Shown here: positions 11,712 to 24,320 of the stretch, piece after piece
How the letters are laid out: the number at the start of each line of letters is the position of its first letter
Position numbering within the stretch: the stretch's first letter is position 1
Source of the DNA: Castanea sativa
Taxonomy: Eukaryota; Streptophyta; Magnoliopsida; Fagales; Fagaceae
DNA: 64,000 nt
NCBI RefSeq assembly: GCF_040712315.1
Contig: NC_134018.1
Span: forward strand, 6,004,001 to 6,068,000
Direction of reading: 5' to 3'
The notes under the pieces: generated by a model
What the model was told of the DNA's origin: nothing
The model's input: the letters and a program-made list of their open reading frames with translations, nothing else
Databases searched by the model: none
Made by a program: the position numbers and the translations under genes

Positions 11712-13636
11712 TGTGTGCTCTGAGGTAAGTGTGACAAAATCCTCTTTGAATTTATATTGTGTGGTTTTGTATAAACTTATCTAAGAAGTTAAAACAGTAT
11801 TTTTGTGAAGTTCATAATCTGTAATTTTTCTCTGTTTTGCATGCAAGGTATTGTAAAAAGTGATGAGGACCCTATTCTCTACTATGAATCAGAAAAGATT
11901 ACTAGCTTTGACTTACAGGTGTTCATTAGAATGGCAACTATCAAGGAGTGGATCATGCTTGTATGAATTATGGTGTCGTTTCCTTATTCCTCAAAAAATC
12001 ATTTTCAGATTTTATGTATGTACATTTGAGGGTATTCTATGTGTTTGTTTTAAAATTGTGTCGTGTGTTGGACTTAATCTTGGAGCTGGTGTTGTTCTTA
12101 GTTGGCTTATCTTTATGTATGTACTAGTTGCAAATCAATGCGATGCAAAGAAAAACTTTGTTTAAAGGTGTAAGCCGATTTTATTTGTCTCGAGCTGAAA
12201 CAAATAAACTTAAGTTCATTATATTTTTATCTAATGACTAAAGCCAGAGAATAGAATGCCCTAGACAAAGCCAACTGTGTAAAAATAAATAAAAAATAAA
12301 AACTGGTGAAGAAATGGAAAGTCGCCACAAAGAAAATAAAAGATAACAAAATGGGAAAGATAGAGAAATATTAAGGTTATAAGCGTGTGAATATCAAGAT
12401 AGCAAAGTGCTTGTTAATAACTTACTATTATAGAAAATCACCAGAAAACTTAGCCATCTCTCTCTTCCAACTTTATTCCGTCAATCCACCCTATATACAT
12501 ATGCAAAAACTCGTATCTAAAATAATCAAATATGATGAGCACATAGTCAGAGCATTAGTTTTCCAATATTTACAAATAAGTTTTAAAAAATCTAATAAAG
12601 GAAAACGAAAAAAAAGAAAAAGAAAATAAAGATGTATTTGCATACAACAATTACAAAATAAAAGAAATAACACTAATAGCCATCAAAAGCTATATTAGAG
12701 CTAAATCTAATTAGCTTCTCTGTTTCCATATCATTGATAAATTTATCAAAGGTTAGTGTCAGAAATCATGAGTACAAATAACGAATAAGTATTGAGGAAA
12801 CAAAACTGAAAGGAAAATAAATAAAAAAAGGATGATGGATTTCAATTCTTACCTAAGCTCACAGCAATAGCAATAGTTCATGTCCCTTCGGGATGTGCAT
12901 TGGGCATTGTCTAGGAAATGGAATATAAACACCTAGAGAAGCCCCACAAACTCTATAGAATGCAAAAATAAATTGCATAATTCTAACACACATTTCCACA
13001 AACATGTAAAATGCAACAAATGGGAGATCTAGTATCATACAGCTTTTAATAAGAAAACAAACATGGGAAATCCAAAATCTGAGACGCAATAACAAACACA
13101 CACAAAAGCTGTAAATAAAAGAAGCCATTCATTGTTGCTCTTTTAATCACAGTATCTATCACTCTCTGTCTATAAACACACTTGGACACGTAAAATTAAA
13201 AAATAAAAATAAAAAAGAAAAAAAGAAAAATTAAAGAAATAGAAAAAGAAAAATCTTTCGTTTGAACTTTGAATCAAATATGAAGTTTTGGTGTAAAATT
13301 TTCTGGTTGCTACCAATCAAATATATGTACTCTCTCTTATTTTTCTTTTTTCTATTTGTGTACTCAAAAAAACAAAATAAAGGCATGGTGAATACCGTAG
13401 CAATATATATACCCTGTGTTACTAAATGAAAAGCTGCAATATAAACGACTGGTCGTATTTGGTTTGGTTTGGAAAGAAATAAGGTATATTTTGAGAAAAC
13501 TCAGATACACCCCAAGGTAATCTTGGATGGAGCGTTAGCGACATTAGAGACTTACCAAAAAATGGTTGCTACTTAAGTCTGTATGTAAGTCACCCTCTGT
13601 TCGTATTACTGGGAAACAGGAGAGTTATGGGGGAGT
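11712..13636. other. RLP2 3' flank and intergenic DNA
   Basis: 11712-12170 is conserved 3' flank. A GGTAAGTGTGACAAA phrase just after the stop and a GCAAGGTATTGTA phrase near 11845 recur after RLP3 and RLP5 and look like the ends of a spliced 3'-UTR intron of about 125 bp. The remainder is AT-rich with no recognisable gene. The minus-strand open frame near 12859-13128 lacks coding character. Confidence 0.5.
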
Positions 13637-13774
13637 TTCCTCTTTACTTTGGTCCTTTTGCTCTTTGCTATATTTTGGGAAGGAAGTTAGTTTGCTTATT
13701 GTTATACTGTGCGGTTTTTTTTTTTTTTTAGATGGACTGTGCAGTTTAACATTGAGAGCTGTGTCTTCAAATAT

Positions 13775-13863
13775 AAACAACGGACTTAATTATCAAAATT
13801 TGATAGATTATAGTTAAATAAACACTATAATCTATCAAATTTTGATAATTAAGTCCGTTGTTT
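13775..13863. repeat. Perfect 40-bp inverted repeat with 9-bp loop
   Basis: Arms 13775-13814 and 13824-13863 are exact reverse complements around the loop TAAATAAAC. The paralogous site near 18345 has only the left arm followed by ordinary flank, so the right arm was added in this copy. After the hairpin a short stretch (TTGATAGATTATAGTTAAA) is repeated. This is the pattern of a local template switch during replication. Confidence 0.9.
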
Positions 13864-15414
13864 GATAGATTATAGTTAAACAATTAAATTCACAATTTTT
13901 TAATAGCTTAAATTTTAGAAATAATCGATAATTTAATATGGTATAAAAAAAATGTCATGTTAACAAGTATTCTTAGAGCAATTGTTAATAAATTATTTTA
14001 AGAAAGTTTTTAGCATTATTTTCATAGGAAATATTTTAAAAAAAATCCTAGAAAAATTAATTATTTTATTATTTTCCTATAAAACGTTTATTTAAAATAG
14101 TTCCTAAACCAATGCCTTTAAGACATTTATTAACATTTCTAAAAAAAAAATGATTCTTAAACTTTCATAACAATAATTAATTTAACATAATATAAGCAGA
14201 AAAAATCCATAAATTTTGGGGAAAATTGGTAATTTAATCAATATTTCAATCAATTCCTCTTTGCTTCCAATACGTTGAACAATTTATCTTCTTTAGTCGT
14301 AAGTTATAACATTTAGTTTATGTATTTGGCACTTTTTAATAAATTGCAAAATATATATATATTTTTTTTAGTGGAGCACTCTAGAGAGTGCTCCATTCAA
14401 ATAAGCATTAAATGCCAAACATAGATTAATGTTGCATATTCTACAAGCTTATTATTCTAACCAGAAATTTGTTACACTCACTTTGGAACACTCTCTAAAT
14501 TCAGCAAATTTACGTCGATTGTAAAAAATAAAATAAAATTGCCTTGGCTCCCCAGCAATTTTGTAGAATACATTTCGCTTGAATTTTTGTTCAGTTCTTT
14601 GGGAATGCTCTAAAATGGGATGAAAGACTTGGTGAATATATAATTTAGTAGTCATAAATATTTTTGAGAAAACATTTTCCACTAATTACTTTGATATCTT
14701 TGAAAAGTATCACTAAAATTTCTTATGATCTAGAGTCAGAGTCGGGGTTTTTCTTTTTTTTAGGACTAAGGCTATAATGATTTATTTTTTTGTTGTGATA
14801 TTTAATTTGCAGTTTTTTTTTTTGTTACATTTTATTTATTACTGGTTAAAAATGTAAGCAAATAAGTAACAGCAAATTCGCTTAAAATGAACTTCATAGT
14901 GGATTTTATAACATCAATAGTTGAGGAGCTAATCCCTTATTTCTCTATTTTAGATTTTGCGGAGTAGTAGGTTTATCGTTGAGGTGGTTTGTGTATAACA
15001 GAAATCAAAGAAACAAAAAGAAGAAGTTAGATCAGAAATGAAGGCTAGACGACAAGTAGCTTAAGCAGTTTTGATAAAAGCTACATGTAGTTTAACTTTG
15101 GGTAGTGAACACGTGAGCAGCATGTGTGTCATTAGTTGTACAGTGTATTTAGTTAGTTAGAAGTTAGTTATCTGTTAGTTTTTCCCTCTCTTTGCTTTGT
15201 ATATAAAGATCTGTGTAATCGTTATTTTCCAAGTTAATGAGAATTCACTCTTAACCAAATCTTCATAGTGTAAGAAGATTATTACAATTTGCATTAAATT
15301 TTTTTTTTAGCTTGCATTAATAAATGTTAGACACTTCACACTAGTGTTCAGTGATTTATTTCTAACCGTAATGATTTTCTAAGAAGTTTATTTCTGTCCT
15401 TTTTGTGATGTGGC

Positions 15415-15735
15415 TTAACATTGGATATTTGGCAAAGTCGGTGGCCTTTAGTTTGCTCTGGTGGAAGTAGGAAACGATGTCCCATTTGGTTTTCGAGGTA
15501 TACATCACCGCACAAAGAAAATCAAAACCTAGTTGTATTAGGAATTTAGGATACATTAGCCGACTTTGTTAGTATATATATACTATGTTAGGGCTTGAGG
15601 AATTGTATTGTGTGAGAAAGTGTAGTGTTACAAGACTAATGCAAATACAATAGGTTGTTGCTATTGTGCTACTATTATAATCTTCTTATTTTATAGTGGA
15701 ATTTTCTTTGTTGGAGGTAGGCATATTGCTAAACC
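15415..15735 (+). mobile_element. Insertion in block A, possible Ty1/copia LTR remnant
   Basis: About 320 bp present here are missing at the matching place in block B (near 22000). The content (TAGCCGACTTTGTTAGTATA, a TATA-like stretch, then GTTGGAGGTAGGCATATTGC) resembles the ends of plant copia LTRs. I see no clear target duplication or coding sequence. Confidence 0.35.
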
Positions 15736-16341
15736 ATGTAAATTTTCTTTGTTTATTTTTCATCTCTCTTCTTTAATTTGGGGTTAGTGAGTCTATTTTC
15801 CCAACAGTTGTTGATATTGAAGATTAGTCAATGCTAAACTTTTAATTTTTGTTTTTTTTTTTTTTTGAGAATAGTCAAAGGAATTTTAATTTGTTATTGA
15901 GTGTTTTTTATAGAATAATTATTAAACTTTAGTGGAGCCTTGCACACTTGTGAATATTTCTTGATGTTTGGCCGTTGTTTTGTGTCTATCTCATATATTG
16001 GGTTGATATATATTAGAGTAATTTATCTAATTCACATAAATTACATTAGTTCTTTTTTTTTCTTTTTTTTTTTAATTCATTGTTTTTAGATAGATAAGTA
16101 AGATTCAAATTACAGACCTAAGACACTTCAAAAAAATGTCGTTTACTCATTGCTACTTAACTATCATTTTAACCCTTTTTTTACCTTCTAAAACAATGCA
16201 TGGACTGAAATAATCTTGTTTCTCATAGCAAGTCAGAGATACACAACATATACTTCTTCTTCTTCTTTTGATAAAGTACACAACATATACTTAGTGGTGG
16301 GTATTTAGCATTTTCCTAGTTAATGAAAACATAAAAATATT

Positions 16342-18240
16342 GTAGATGCTTATTTTTTTAAGAAGCCCAGCAAGAGGAAAAGCCCAAAGACATGGGCAAA
16401 AGAGAGTGGGATGGAAATGTCATTAAAACCCAAGTGGCAGGAATAATAGATCATGGGTCCATAAAGCAAACAAATGGACCCTGAAGAAGTAAATGGGCCT
16501 AAGAATGCTTGGAAGAAAGAAATAACAAACCCCTAGGCTATATGAATGTAAAAAAGTGAGAATGGGTCACGACTGTCACAACAGGCCCAAAGCAATGTAA
16601 GTAAAGAAAGTAAGGGGTAATGGAGAATCCATGAGCCCCAAGGATGAAGTAAGAAGCACTTGGGCTAAGGAAGCCTAAGGAGTTAGAAAAAGCCCATGGG
16701 AAGCATAGAATTGGAAAGGATGCCCAAAGAAAGTAAACGGGCTGAGGATGGCCAAAGGAAAGTAGGTAGGACAAGGGAGCACGCAAGTAGTAAAGGGCCC
16801 AATAAGTTTATTGGGCCATCAGAGAAGAAATGAACAGTAAAGCCCAAAGAAGCCTAGCGACCCTAGGTCAAGCAAATCTCACAGCAGGCATAACAAAATG
16901 GTGTGGCAGGAAACAAATAACAAAGGCTGAGAATAAAAGCGTGGAACAGCCCATAATCTGGCAAGGCCCAGTCCCTAAAAAAAGTAAGTCATAAATGAGA
17001 AGTCAGGGAAAGCAACCAACGCCATAAGAGGTAAAAAATGAGCGGCAGATTGGACAGATTGACCTTCAGACCACGGTAGACACATGAGCAGCGGGCAGAA
17101 TTTGGATGAGCATGGAGATAAGGCACGCACAAGGCCCAAGCATTACCAGCCTGTACTCAGCTAATATAGGAAATGGTGAGGTCATGAGTCAGAAGTAAGA
17201 GGGCATGGTTTGGCGGTGAGGAGGGGAAAAAACTCATTTTCGTGTTTCCTGCTCAAGTTCTTTTAAAGGCAATGTCCTGTTGGGATGACATACCACCCAA
17301 AAGAGGCAAAACTGAGTTGGAACCATTAGCTGCATGCCATGAGAGACGGAGAGAAGGAGAGTACTTACATCGTGGCAGGTAAGAGTGCCACGGCAAGCAA
17401 GCAAACAAAAAAGTCTTCTTTGTCTGGTGAGGTGGAGTGACGCGGCCAGTGGTGAGTAGCACTGGTTGGGTGACTAACCAGTCAGTGATGGTCGGCAAGG
17501 ACACCCACACCAGACAAAAAATAATTAAGGGCTAAAATGGTAAAAGCCAAACACGGCTGGCACTATATAAGGGGCCTTTGCTGTGCACGGCAGGGAGAGC
17601 CTCGGGGGGAGGATAATCACTAAGAATTAAAAAGATAGCAAGAGAAAAAGAAAACCAAAGAAAAAAAGAAAGAAAGAATTAAGAGAGAATGGAAAGGAAG
17701 GAACTAGGGGACAGAGAGAAGAGTGAAAAAATCGAGAGAACGGAGAAAACAGAGCAGAAGACATGCACCGAATGGGTCAATCTCCCTCTCCCTCTCCAAC
17801 CCATGCCTTCTGGTAACGGAGAAAGATCTCGTAAAATACAAACCATTTAGGCCCGCCCCTTCAAAGCAGCTACTTTCCCCTTTCATAGAGATTAGTCGCA
17901 TTGATGAGGTGGTTCCCTTTCTTGGCTTAGACCTGGCAACGTGACTTAATGCGGCAGGCCGACATTTATTTCTTTTAATAAGCCTGCTTGTTCATTCAAT
18001 ACTTACTATTTTGTTGCTACTTTGTAAAACGGGCATTACTTATCAAAGCCCACTACTTATTTTATCTAAATCCTAAAGGAATTCCATTATTGTCCTTATT
18101 GTATCTGCCTGCTGTAATTAATGTAACAATTATGTCTGTTATGGGCATGTGATCAAATCCTGATTAACAGGGGCACTGTTTGCGCACAAGCCGGACCAAG
18201 GAAGATTGTTCTTGGACAGGTCCCAATTCCCTGATCCAGA
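16342..18240 (+). mobile_element. GC-richer LTR-like segment, possible solo LTR
   Basis: This stretch differs sharply from its AT-rich surroundings. It is rich in GGGCC/GCCCA and has a TATA-like CACTATATAAGGGG at about 17561, as an LTR promoter would. It begins near TGTAGATGC and ends just before the block B homology. No protein domains were found, and no matching target duplication could be read with confidence. A retrotransposon LTR is the best guess. Confidence 0.35.
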
Positions 18241-18576
18241 AATCTTTACTTTGGTCCTTTTGCTCTTGCTATATTTTGGGAAGGAAGTTAGCTTGCTTAT
18301 TGTTATACTATGCGGTTTAACATTGAGAGCTGTGTCTTTAAATATAAACAACAGACTTAATTATCAAAATTTGATAGAATTATAATTGAACGATTAAATT
18401 CACAATTTTCTAATAGCTTAAATTTCAGAGATAATCGATAATTTAATATGGTATAAAAAAAATATCACGTTAACAAGTGTTCTTAGGGCAATTATTAATA
18501 AATTATTTTAGGAAAGTTTTTAGCATTACTTTCATGAGAAATATTTAAAAATAAAATTAAAAAAAACTCCCAAAAT

Positions 18577-18917
18577 ATTTAAATTGCATGGTCCATTCAC
18601 ACAATGATGGGACTACTGTTTCCCTGCTTTAGTCTTCAACAACCACCCTTTTTCTCATGCATTTTTTCAAAGGAGCTGTTTCTTTCACACAAACTACCTA
18701 ATTTCTTTAATATTTTATGTAGTTTCCCCCCTAACTTCTCCTAAAGCAAGTTACAGTGTGTTGTCTTCACAATCACGAGGCCCCTCATCACAATTTTTGT
18801 CCCCCATTTTGCACAAAAAAATACACAGATATTTTGCAAAAAAGAGAAACTACATCACAAATAGATAGGGTCCTTTGTCAATGTGAATTTCATGACTGAA
18901 TGGGGACTAGACGATTT
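18577..18917 (+). repeat. Direct repeat, copy 1 of ~340 bp
   Basis: Begins TAAATTGCATGGTCCATTCA and ends GGACTAGACGATTT. It matches 19447-19784 almost base for base, apart from a handful of substitutions and small indels. The two copies are about 870 bp apart. Confidence 0.85.
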
Positions 18918-18997
18918 CATGCCTCCTTTAATTCACTGCATCATGCATCCAATAGATTTTTGCAGTTTTAACAAACATTAACAAGTTTCTTTAATGA

Positions 18998-19049
<52 letters not shown>

Positions 19050-19446
19050 CCACGTGAATTTCATGACTGAAACTGAAGGGGACTACTTAATTTAGAGTTT
19101 TAGACACGGGTTACTAGTTATCAATCGCCAAAAACCTTTTGTGCAATTTTCTTCCCAAAAATATTACGTAGAGATCCAAGTTACACCATTTGAAGTCAAG
19201 TCTTTATTAAAAATTTAGGTAGAGATTCAAGTTTCACCATTAGGTAGAGATACAATGGCGCTTAAATAAATGTGTTGTGCCTCGACACAATGATAACTCT
19301 ATCAAGACCCCGATAGTAGACATGATATTATCTTTACCCTAATGTGATATAGGGTTGATGAGTTCACACTGGGATTTTTTTATTTAGCAAAAAAAAAAAA
19401 AGAGTAAAGTGACTTAAAATGCAAGTTAGTTGAATCGAGACTTGGT

Positions 19447-19784
19447 AAATTGCATGGTCCATTCACACAATGATGGGACTACTGTTTCCCTACTTTAGTC
19501 TTCAACAACCACCCTTTTTCTCATGCATTTTTTCAAAGGAGCTGTTTCTTTCACACAAACTACCTAATTTCTTTAATATTTTATGTAGTTTCCCCCCAAA
19601 CTTCTCCTAAAGCAAGTTACAGTATGTTGTCTTCATAATCACGAGGCCCCCCATCACAATTTTTGTCCCCCATTTTGCACAAAAAAATACATAGATATTT
19701 TGCCAAAAAAGAGAAACTACATCACAAATAAATAGAGTCCTCTGTCAATGTGAATTTCATGACTGAATGGGGACTAGACGATTT
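19447..19784 (+). repeat. Direct repeat, copy 2 of ~340 bp
   Basis: Near-identical partner of 18577-18917, bounded by the same phrases. The flanks diverge immediately outside, which fixes the duplicated unit. Confidence 0.85.
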
Positions 19785-22539
19785 AAACAAGCGTCACTGG
19801 TTAATAAGTGGTTATCCATCCCCAAAATTCTTTTGTGCAACTTTCTTCCCAAAAAAAAAAAAAAATTAGGTAGAGATGATGAGATATACAAGTTACAACG
19901 GAGCCTCTGGAATCACAAGGTCTTCTTTATTTTGGGGCCCTGATTCCTTTCTTTTTCTTTTTCTTTTCTTTTTTTTTTTTAGGGCCCCTAATTTCTTTCT
20001 TAAAAAGACTTAAAATGCAATTTAATTAATAGAGTCAACTCAAGTTTTGGTAATTGCATGACCCTTTTTTCAAGGAAAGGACACGCATGTTTTTCCCTCA
20101 AAAAAGTTACGGTATCTAGCAAAAAAAATAAAATATAGGAAACATTAATGGATAAGCATTTGGATATTTAAAAAATATTTATTTTACACATTTAAAAGAT
20201 ATTTTTATCTATTTTAACAACTTATTTTATAATTTAACTAACATTTCAATTCTTGTTTTTTTAACTCAATTCATTTATTTAATCATTTCTTTCTCTTCCT
20301 CCCCACTCTTTCTCTCTCTTCCACTCCTTTTCTATCCCATCCTTTAAAACAAACCAAATAAAATAAAATATTTTTGTTTTACAACCATGGTACAGTAGTT
20401 TATATATAGACAAAGTACAAACTTACTGCTCATAATTGCTAGAAAGTTTTAGCAATAACAACCAGGTAAAGCATGTTTTGTACCTCTAAGAACGTAAAAT
20501 AGCAATTTGGAGTGTTTTACACCTCCAATGCTAATGCTCTAAGAGAACTTGTATATGTGCTTGTATAATATATATATATCACATTTTAGCCAATTAAGCT
20601 AAAAATTTACCAACATCAAATCATGTGAAATTGTATAAAAATATATAATTGCTATAGTAATTATATAAACTCGTTGAGGAACGGCGCAATGTGCGGATAA
20701 TGTTATAAACTGCTATATGAGAAGGATACGTAGAATGTATAAGATATGTTAAAATAATAACATTAACACCTTTTTTCCAAGTCACAAAAATAAATTCAAT
20801 TAAATTTACCAAAATTTCTCATGATCTAGAGTCAGAGTCGGGGTTTTTTTTAGACCTAAGGCTAAAATGATGTTTTTTTTTGGTGATATTTTATTGACAG
20901 TTTTTTTTTTTTTTTGGTTACATTTTATTTATCACTGGCTTAAAATGTAAACAAGCAAGTAACGGCAAATTCGCTTAAAATATAATTCATAGTGGATTTT
21001 TTTAACATCATTAGCATGTTACACTTTTAGAGTCAAGTCTCCGAAATCACATGGTGGATTTTCTTATTCTGGCACCCTTAGTTGATTCTTTTGTTAAAGG
21101 AGTATGGTAAAAATGCAAGTAACTTGTGTCAAGTCTTGGTAACTCGATTTTCCTTTTCCACTTTTCAAAGAAAATATATCTACTGACTTGTCCAAAAGCA
21201 GCAAGGTACAGATTCAAGTCTCCGTAATCTTCTCCTTTTTTTTCTTTTTCTTTTTTTCTAAGAATCAAGTCTGCGTAATTACATGGCCCTGTTTACGGTT
21301 TTCATTGGAAAACTTATATGTTTGGCCTTGCAATTTTTTCAAAAAACGCAGCTTTAGAGTGCGTTTTTTGTAGTGTCACATTCTCCACCAATTTTTGCAT
21401 TTTCATATGAATTTGATCATTTTCAATTTTCATTTACAGTAATACATGCTCTCTTTTCATTTTTAAGAAAATAATCTAAGTCTATTAGAATCTCAAAATC
21501 TTATTGATCATTTGATATCAATTCGATCAGTCACATAAGTTGGCTGAAAATTTTAATATTTGGAATTTATTGCAAATTATATTTTATTTTTCTTATTAAT
21601 CTGAAATACAATTTTTAAGTATATGATATTTATCTTATGAATAATTTATTTATTTTACTTGTATATATGCTTGATCATGCTAGTTCAGATTGGTTGCCTG
21701 CTTATTCTCAATAAAAAAAAAATAAAAAAAAAATTGGTTACTTGCTTTGTTGGGGAGCTCATCCCTTATTTCTCTATTTTAGATTTTGAGGAGTAGTAGG
21801 TTTGTCGTTGAGGTGGTTTGTGTAAGAAGAGTATTACGATTTGCATTAATAAATGTTTTTTTTTTTTTTTGAGCTCGCATTAATAAATGTTAGAGACTAG
21901 TGTTTAGTGATTATTGGATTGTTTAAAAATTGAAGTTTTCTAACTGTTTTGACTTTCTAAGAAATTTACTTTTGTTGTTGTTGTGATGTGGACGTAAATT
22001 TTCTTTGTCTATTTTTCTTCTCTCTTCTTTAATTTTGCGTAAATGAGTTTATTTTCACAATAGTTGGGTTAATGTCGACGCAAACTTTTAATTTTTGTTT
22101 TTTTTGAGAATATTCAAAGGAATTTTAATTTGTTATTGTGTTTTTTTTAGAGAATAATTATTAAACTTTAGTGGAACCTTGCACACTTGTGAATATTTCC
22201 TGATGTTTGGAGCCTTGCACCTTTTTATTAATTGCCAAAAAAGTTTGTGTAATTTTTAATAAATTACTAATTGTCTTAAAAGTTTAAGTTATTAGGAAAT
22301 ATTAAATTTAATTACTTAATTATAATTCTAATACTCTTCCTAACATATGACCTCAAACCCTTCTTAATAAATGAGGCTCAACACGTGGAATTTTTAAGAT
22401 TGTACATTTGAGATAGAGAGGAGACTGGAGACAAAGATTGAACTTAAAATATCTTGCTCTAATACAATGATAAACTATTTATTAACCCAAAATCTTTAAG
22501 TTGTTTGGAAATGTTTCACTTAACTATAAGTTTCACAAT

Positions 22540-23245
22540 TTTCTTTCCAAAAAAAATTGGGTAGAGATGCAAATTACACTATTTGGAGTCAAGTCTTTGA
22601 AATCAAAAGGCCCATTTTCTTTATTTTGGGCCCTTGGTGCTTTTGTATTAAAGGCAACCTAAAATGCAAGTTACTGGAAACGACTCAAGTCTTAGTAATT
22701 TCATGGCCCACTTTGATGGTTTCATTCCTCTCTCTTCCTTTTTTTAAATTTTTTTCTATGCATATTTCTAATGAAAAGACATATCAACTTTTCCTAAAAT
22801 AAGTTACACTATTCAAAAATAAATAAATAAAATAAAATAGAACAAGTTGCAGCATGAAGTCTTAGACTCTCTCTCTTTAATCACAAGGCCACTTTTCACA
22901 ATTTTATTTTTGGGGCCCCATTTTGGTATGTCGTGAGTCTCGCAACTCCTAAACTATTAGGGACTTGAGTCCAAAGAGCTAAACGTGTAATTTTTCCAAT
23001 GAAAATGGTGAAACAGGGCCATGATGTGATCACCAAGACTTGAATCTGTAATAACTTGCTTTTGGACAAGTTGTTAGATTTCTTGTCTTTATAAAAATGG
23101 AAAAGAAGAATGTAGTTAGCAAGACTTGACATGAATAACTTGCATTTTACTCTTTACTATTCCTATATTAAAAGAATTAAGGGTCCTAAAATAAAGAAAA
23201 TCGGTAATGTGATTTCAGAGACTTGACTTCCTCTTTTTTGGGAAA
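22540..23245. repeat. Inverted pair of a recurrent ~200-bp unit
   Basis: The unit starting GTAGAGATGCAAATTACAC and containing GAGTCAAGTCTTTGAAATCA and TAAAATGCAAGTTACT reads forward at 22557-22780. It reads in reverse at about 23240-23130. The same inverted pair, with its spacer, recurs at 38270-38960. Related forward copies lie at 19868, 21027 and 23933. It does not encode a recognisable protein or RNA. Confidence 0.65.
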
Positions 23246-23326
23246 AAAGTTACACAAAAGGTTTTTGACGCTCTTGAGTCTTGCCTAAATCAAATAGTCC
23301 CAATTCACTCATGAAATTCACCTTGA

Positions 23327-23359
<33 letters not shown>

Positions 23360-23932
23360 CATTAGAGACTTATTATTTTTTGTAAAAACTTAAAAAGCTT
23401 CCTGATGCAATGAATTATAGAAGGCATGTTTTTCAGTTTCACTAAAACTATATGTTTTCATAATTACAAAACTGCTAAATACCCACTACTGATTTTAATG
23501 AATCAGAAAAACAAGCCTCCTCTAATTCATTACAGGGGATGCATATCTTATGATTTTATTGCTATCAACCTCAATTTCATGAGCGAATGGGGACTACTTT
23601 ATTCAAACAACTAAGCATCACTAGTTATCATTTATTAATTGCCAAAATATTTTGTGCAACTTTTGAGAAATGATTGATTGTTCTAAAAGTTTAAACTATT
23701 AAAAAATTGTGAATTTAATCACTTAACTATAATTTTAATACTCTCACTCACGTGTGTGCCCAAACTCTCCTTTAATAATTGAAGCTAAACACATGAAATT
23801 TTAATATGTTACATGGGAGATAGAGTGTGTAGACTGTGATTGAACTTAAAAAGTTTTGCTTAAATACCATAATAAACTATGAATTATCCCAAAATTTTAA
23901 GTTGTTAATTTCTTAGCACAAAATATTTAGGT
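23246..23932. other. AT-rich spacer with empty MITE site
   Basis: It contains a (TA)n run at 23333-23358. At 23368-23372 the bases ACTTA form the unoccupied version of the MITE insertion site at 39058-39266. The sequence up to about 23426 parallels 39267-39318. No gene seen. Confidence 0.6.
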
Positions 23933-24215
23933 ATAGATGCAAGTTACACGGTTAGACCAAGTCTTTGAAAACACAAGGGCCCATTTTCTTTATGTTGGGC
24001 CCCTGACTCTTTGATTCTTTTTGTTAAAGGTGACTTAAAATGCAAGATAATAGAGTCGAAACTTGGTACATGCACGGCCCATTTTCACGCTTTCCTCTTC
24101 CTTTTCCTAAAGCAAGTAGAAAAAAGTAATAAAAACAAAATAAAATAAAGCAAGTTATGGTGTGAAGTCTTTGACCCTTTGTAATCGCAAGGCACCTTTT
24201 AACAATTTTGGGACC
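23933..24215 (+). repeat. Recurrent unit just upstream of RLP3 promoter
   Basis: Another forward copy of the GTCAAGTCTTTGAAA...CACAAGG unit. It ends about 55 bp before the RLP3 TATA box. Its relatives at 19.9, 21.0, 22.6 and 38.3 kb may therefore be duplicated RLP upstream sequence or a repeat that spread with the cluster. Confidence 0.55.
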
Positions 24216-24270
24216 CCATCCCATTAGAAAGTGAACTTAATAAGCGTGCAAAATTGTCCCATTTTTTTCC

Positions 24271-24277
24271 TATAAAA
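24271..24277 (+). promoter_or_regulatory. TATA box of RLP3
   Basis: TATAAAA lies 50 bases before ATG 24321, with CCAGCTCTCC 21 bases downstream at 24292. This is the same arrangement as RLP1 and RLP2. Confidence 0.65.
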
Positions 24278-24320
24278 TGGATACTAACATCCCAGCTCTC
24301 CACATCTCACATATCTGCTT

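Larger units (their letters stand above)
13637..15975. repeat. Segmental duplication block A
   Basis: Several stretches match 18245-22215 in the same order: 13637-14050 with 18245-18560, 14709-14920 with 20811-21010, 14926-15000 with 21753-21835, and 15740-15970 with 22000-22210. The copies differ by scattered substitutions and by insertions in each. No protein-coding content is seen, so this is an old intergenic duplication. Confidence 0.7.
18245..22215. repeat. Segmental duplication block B
   Basis: Second copy of the material in block A (13637-15975), expanded by internal duplications and by copies of the GTCAAGTCTTTGAAATCACAAG unit near 19868-20060 and 21027-21330. No gene is supported. 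A (TTA)n microsatellite lies at 19000-19049. Confidence 0.65.

Noticed and set aside
16342..18240. Claim of a complete retrotransposon at the GC-rich segment
   Set aside because: No gag or pol domains, primer site or second LTR were found, so it is listed only as a tentative LTR-like segment.
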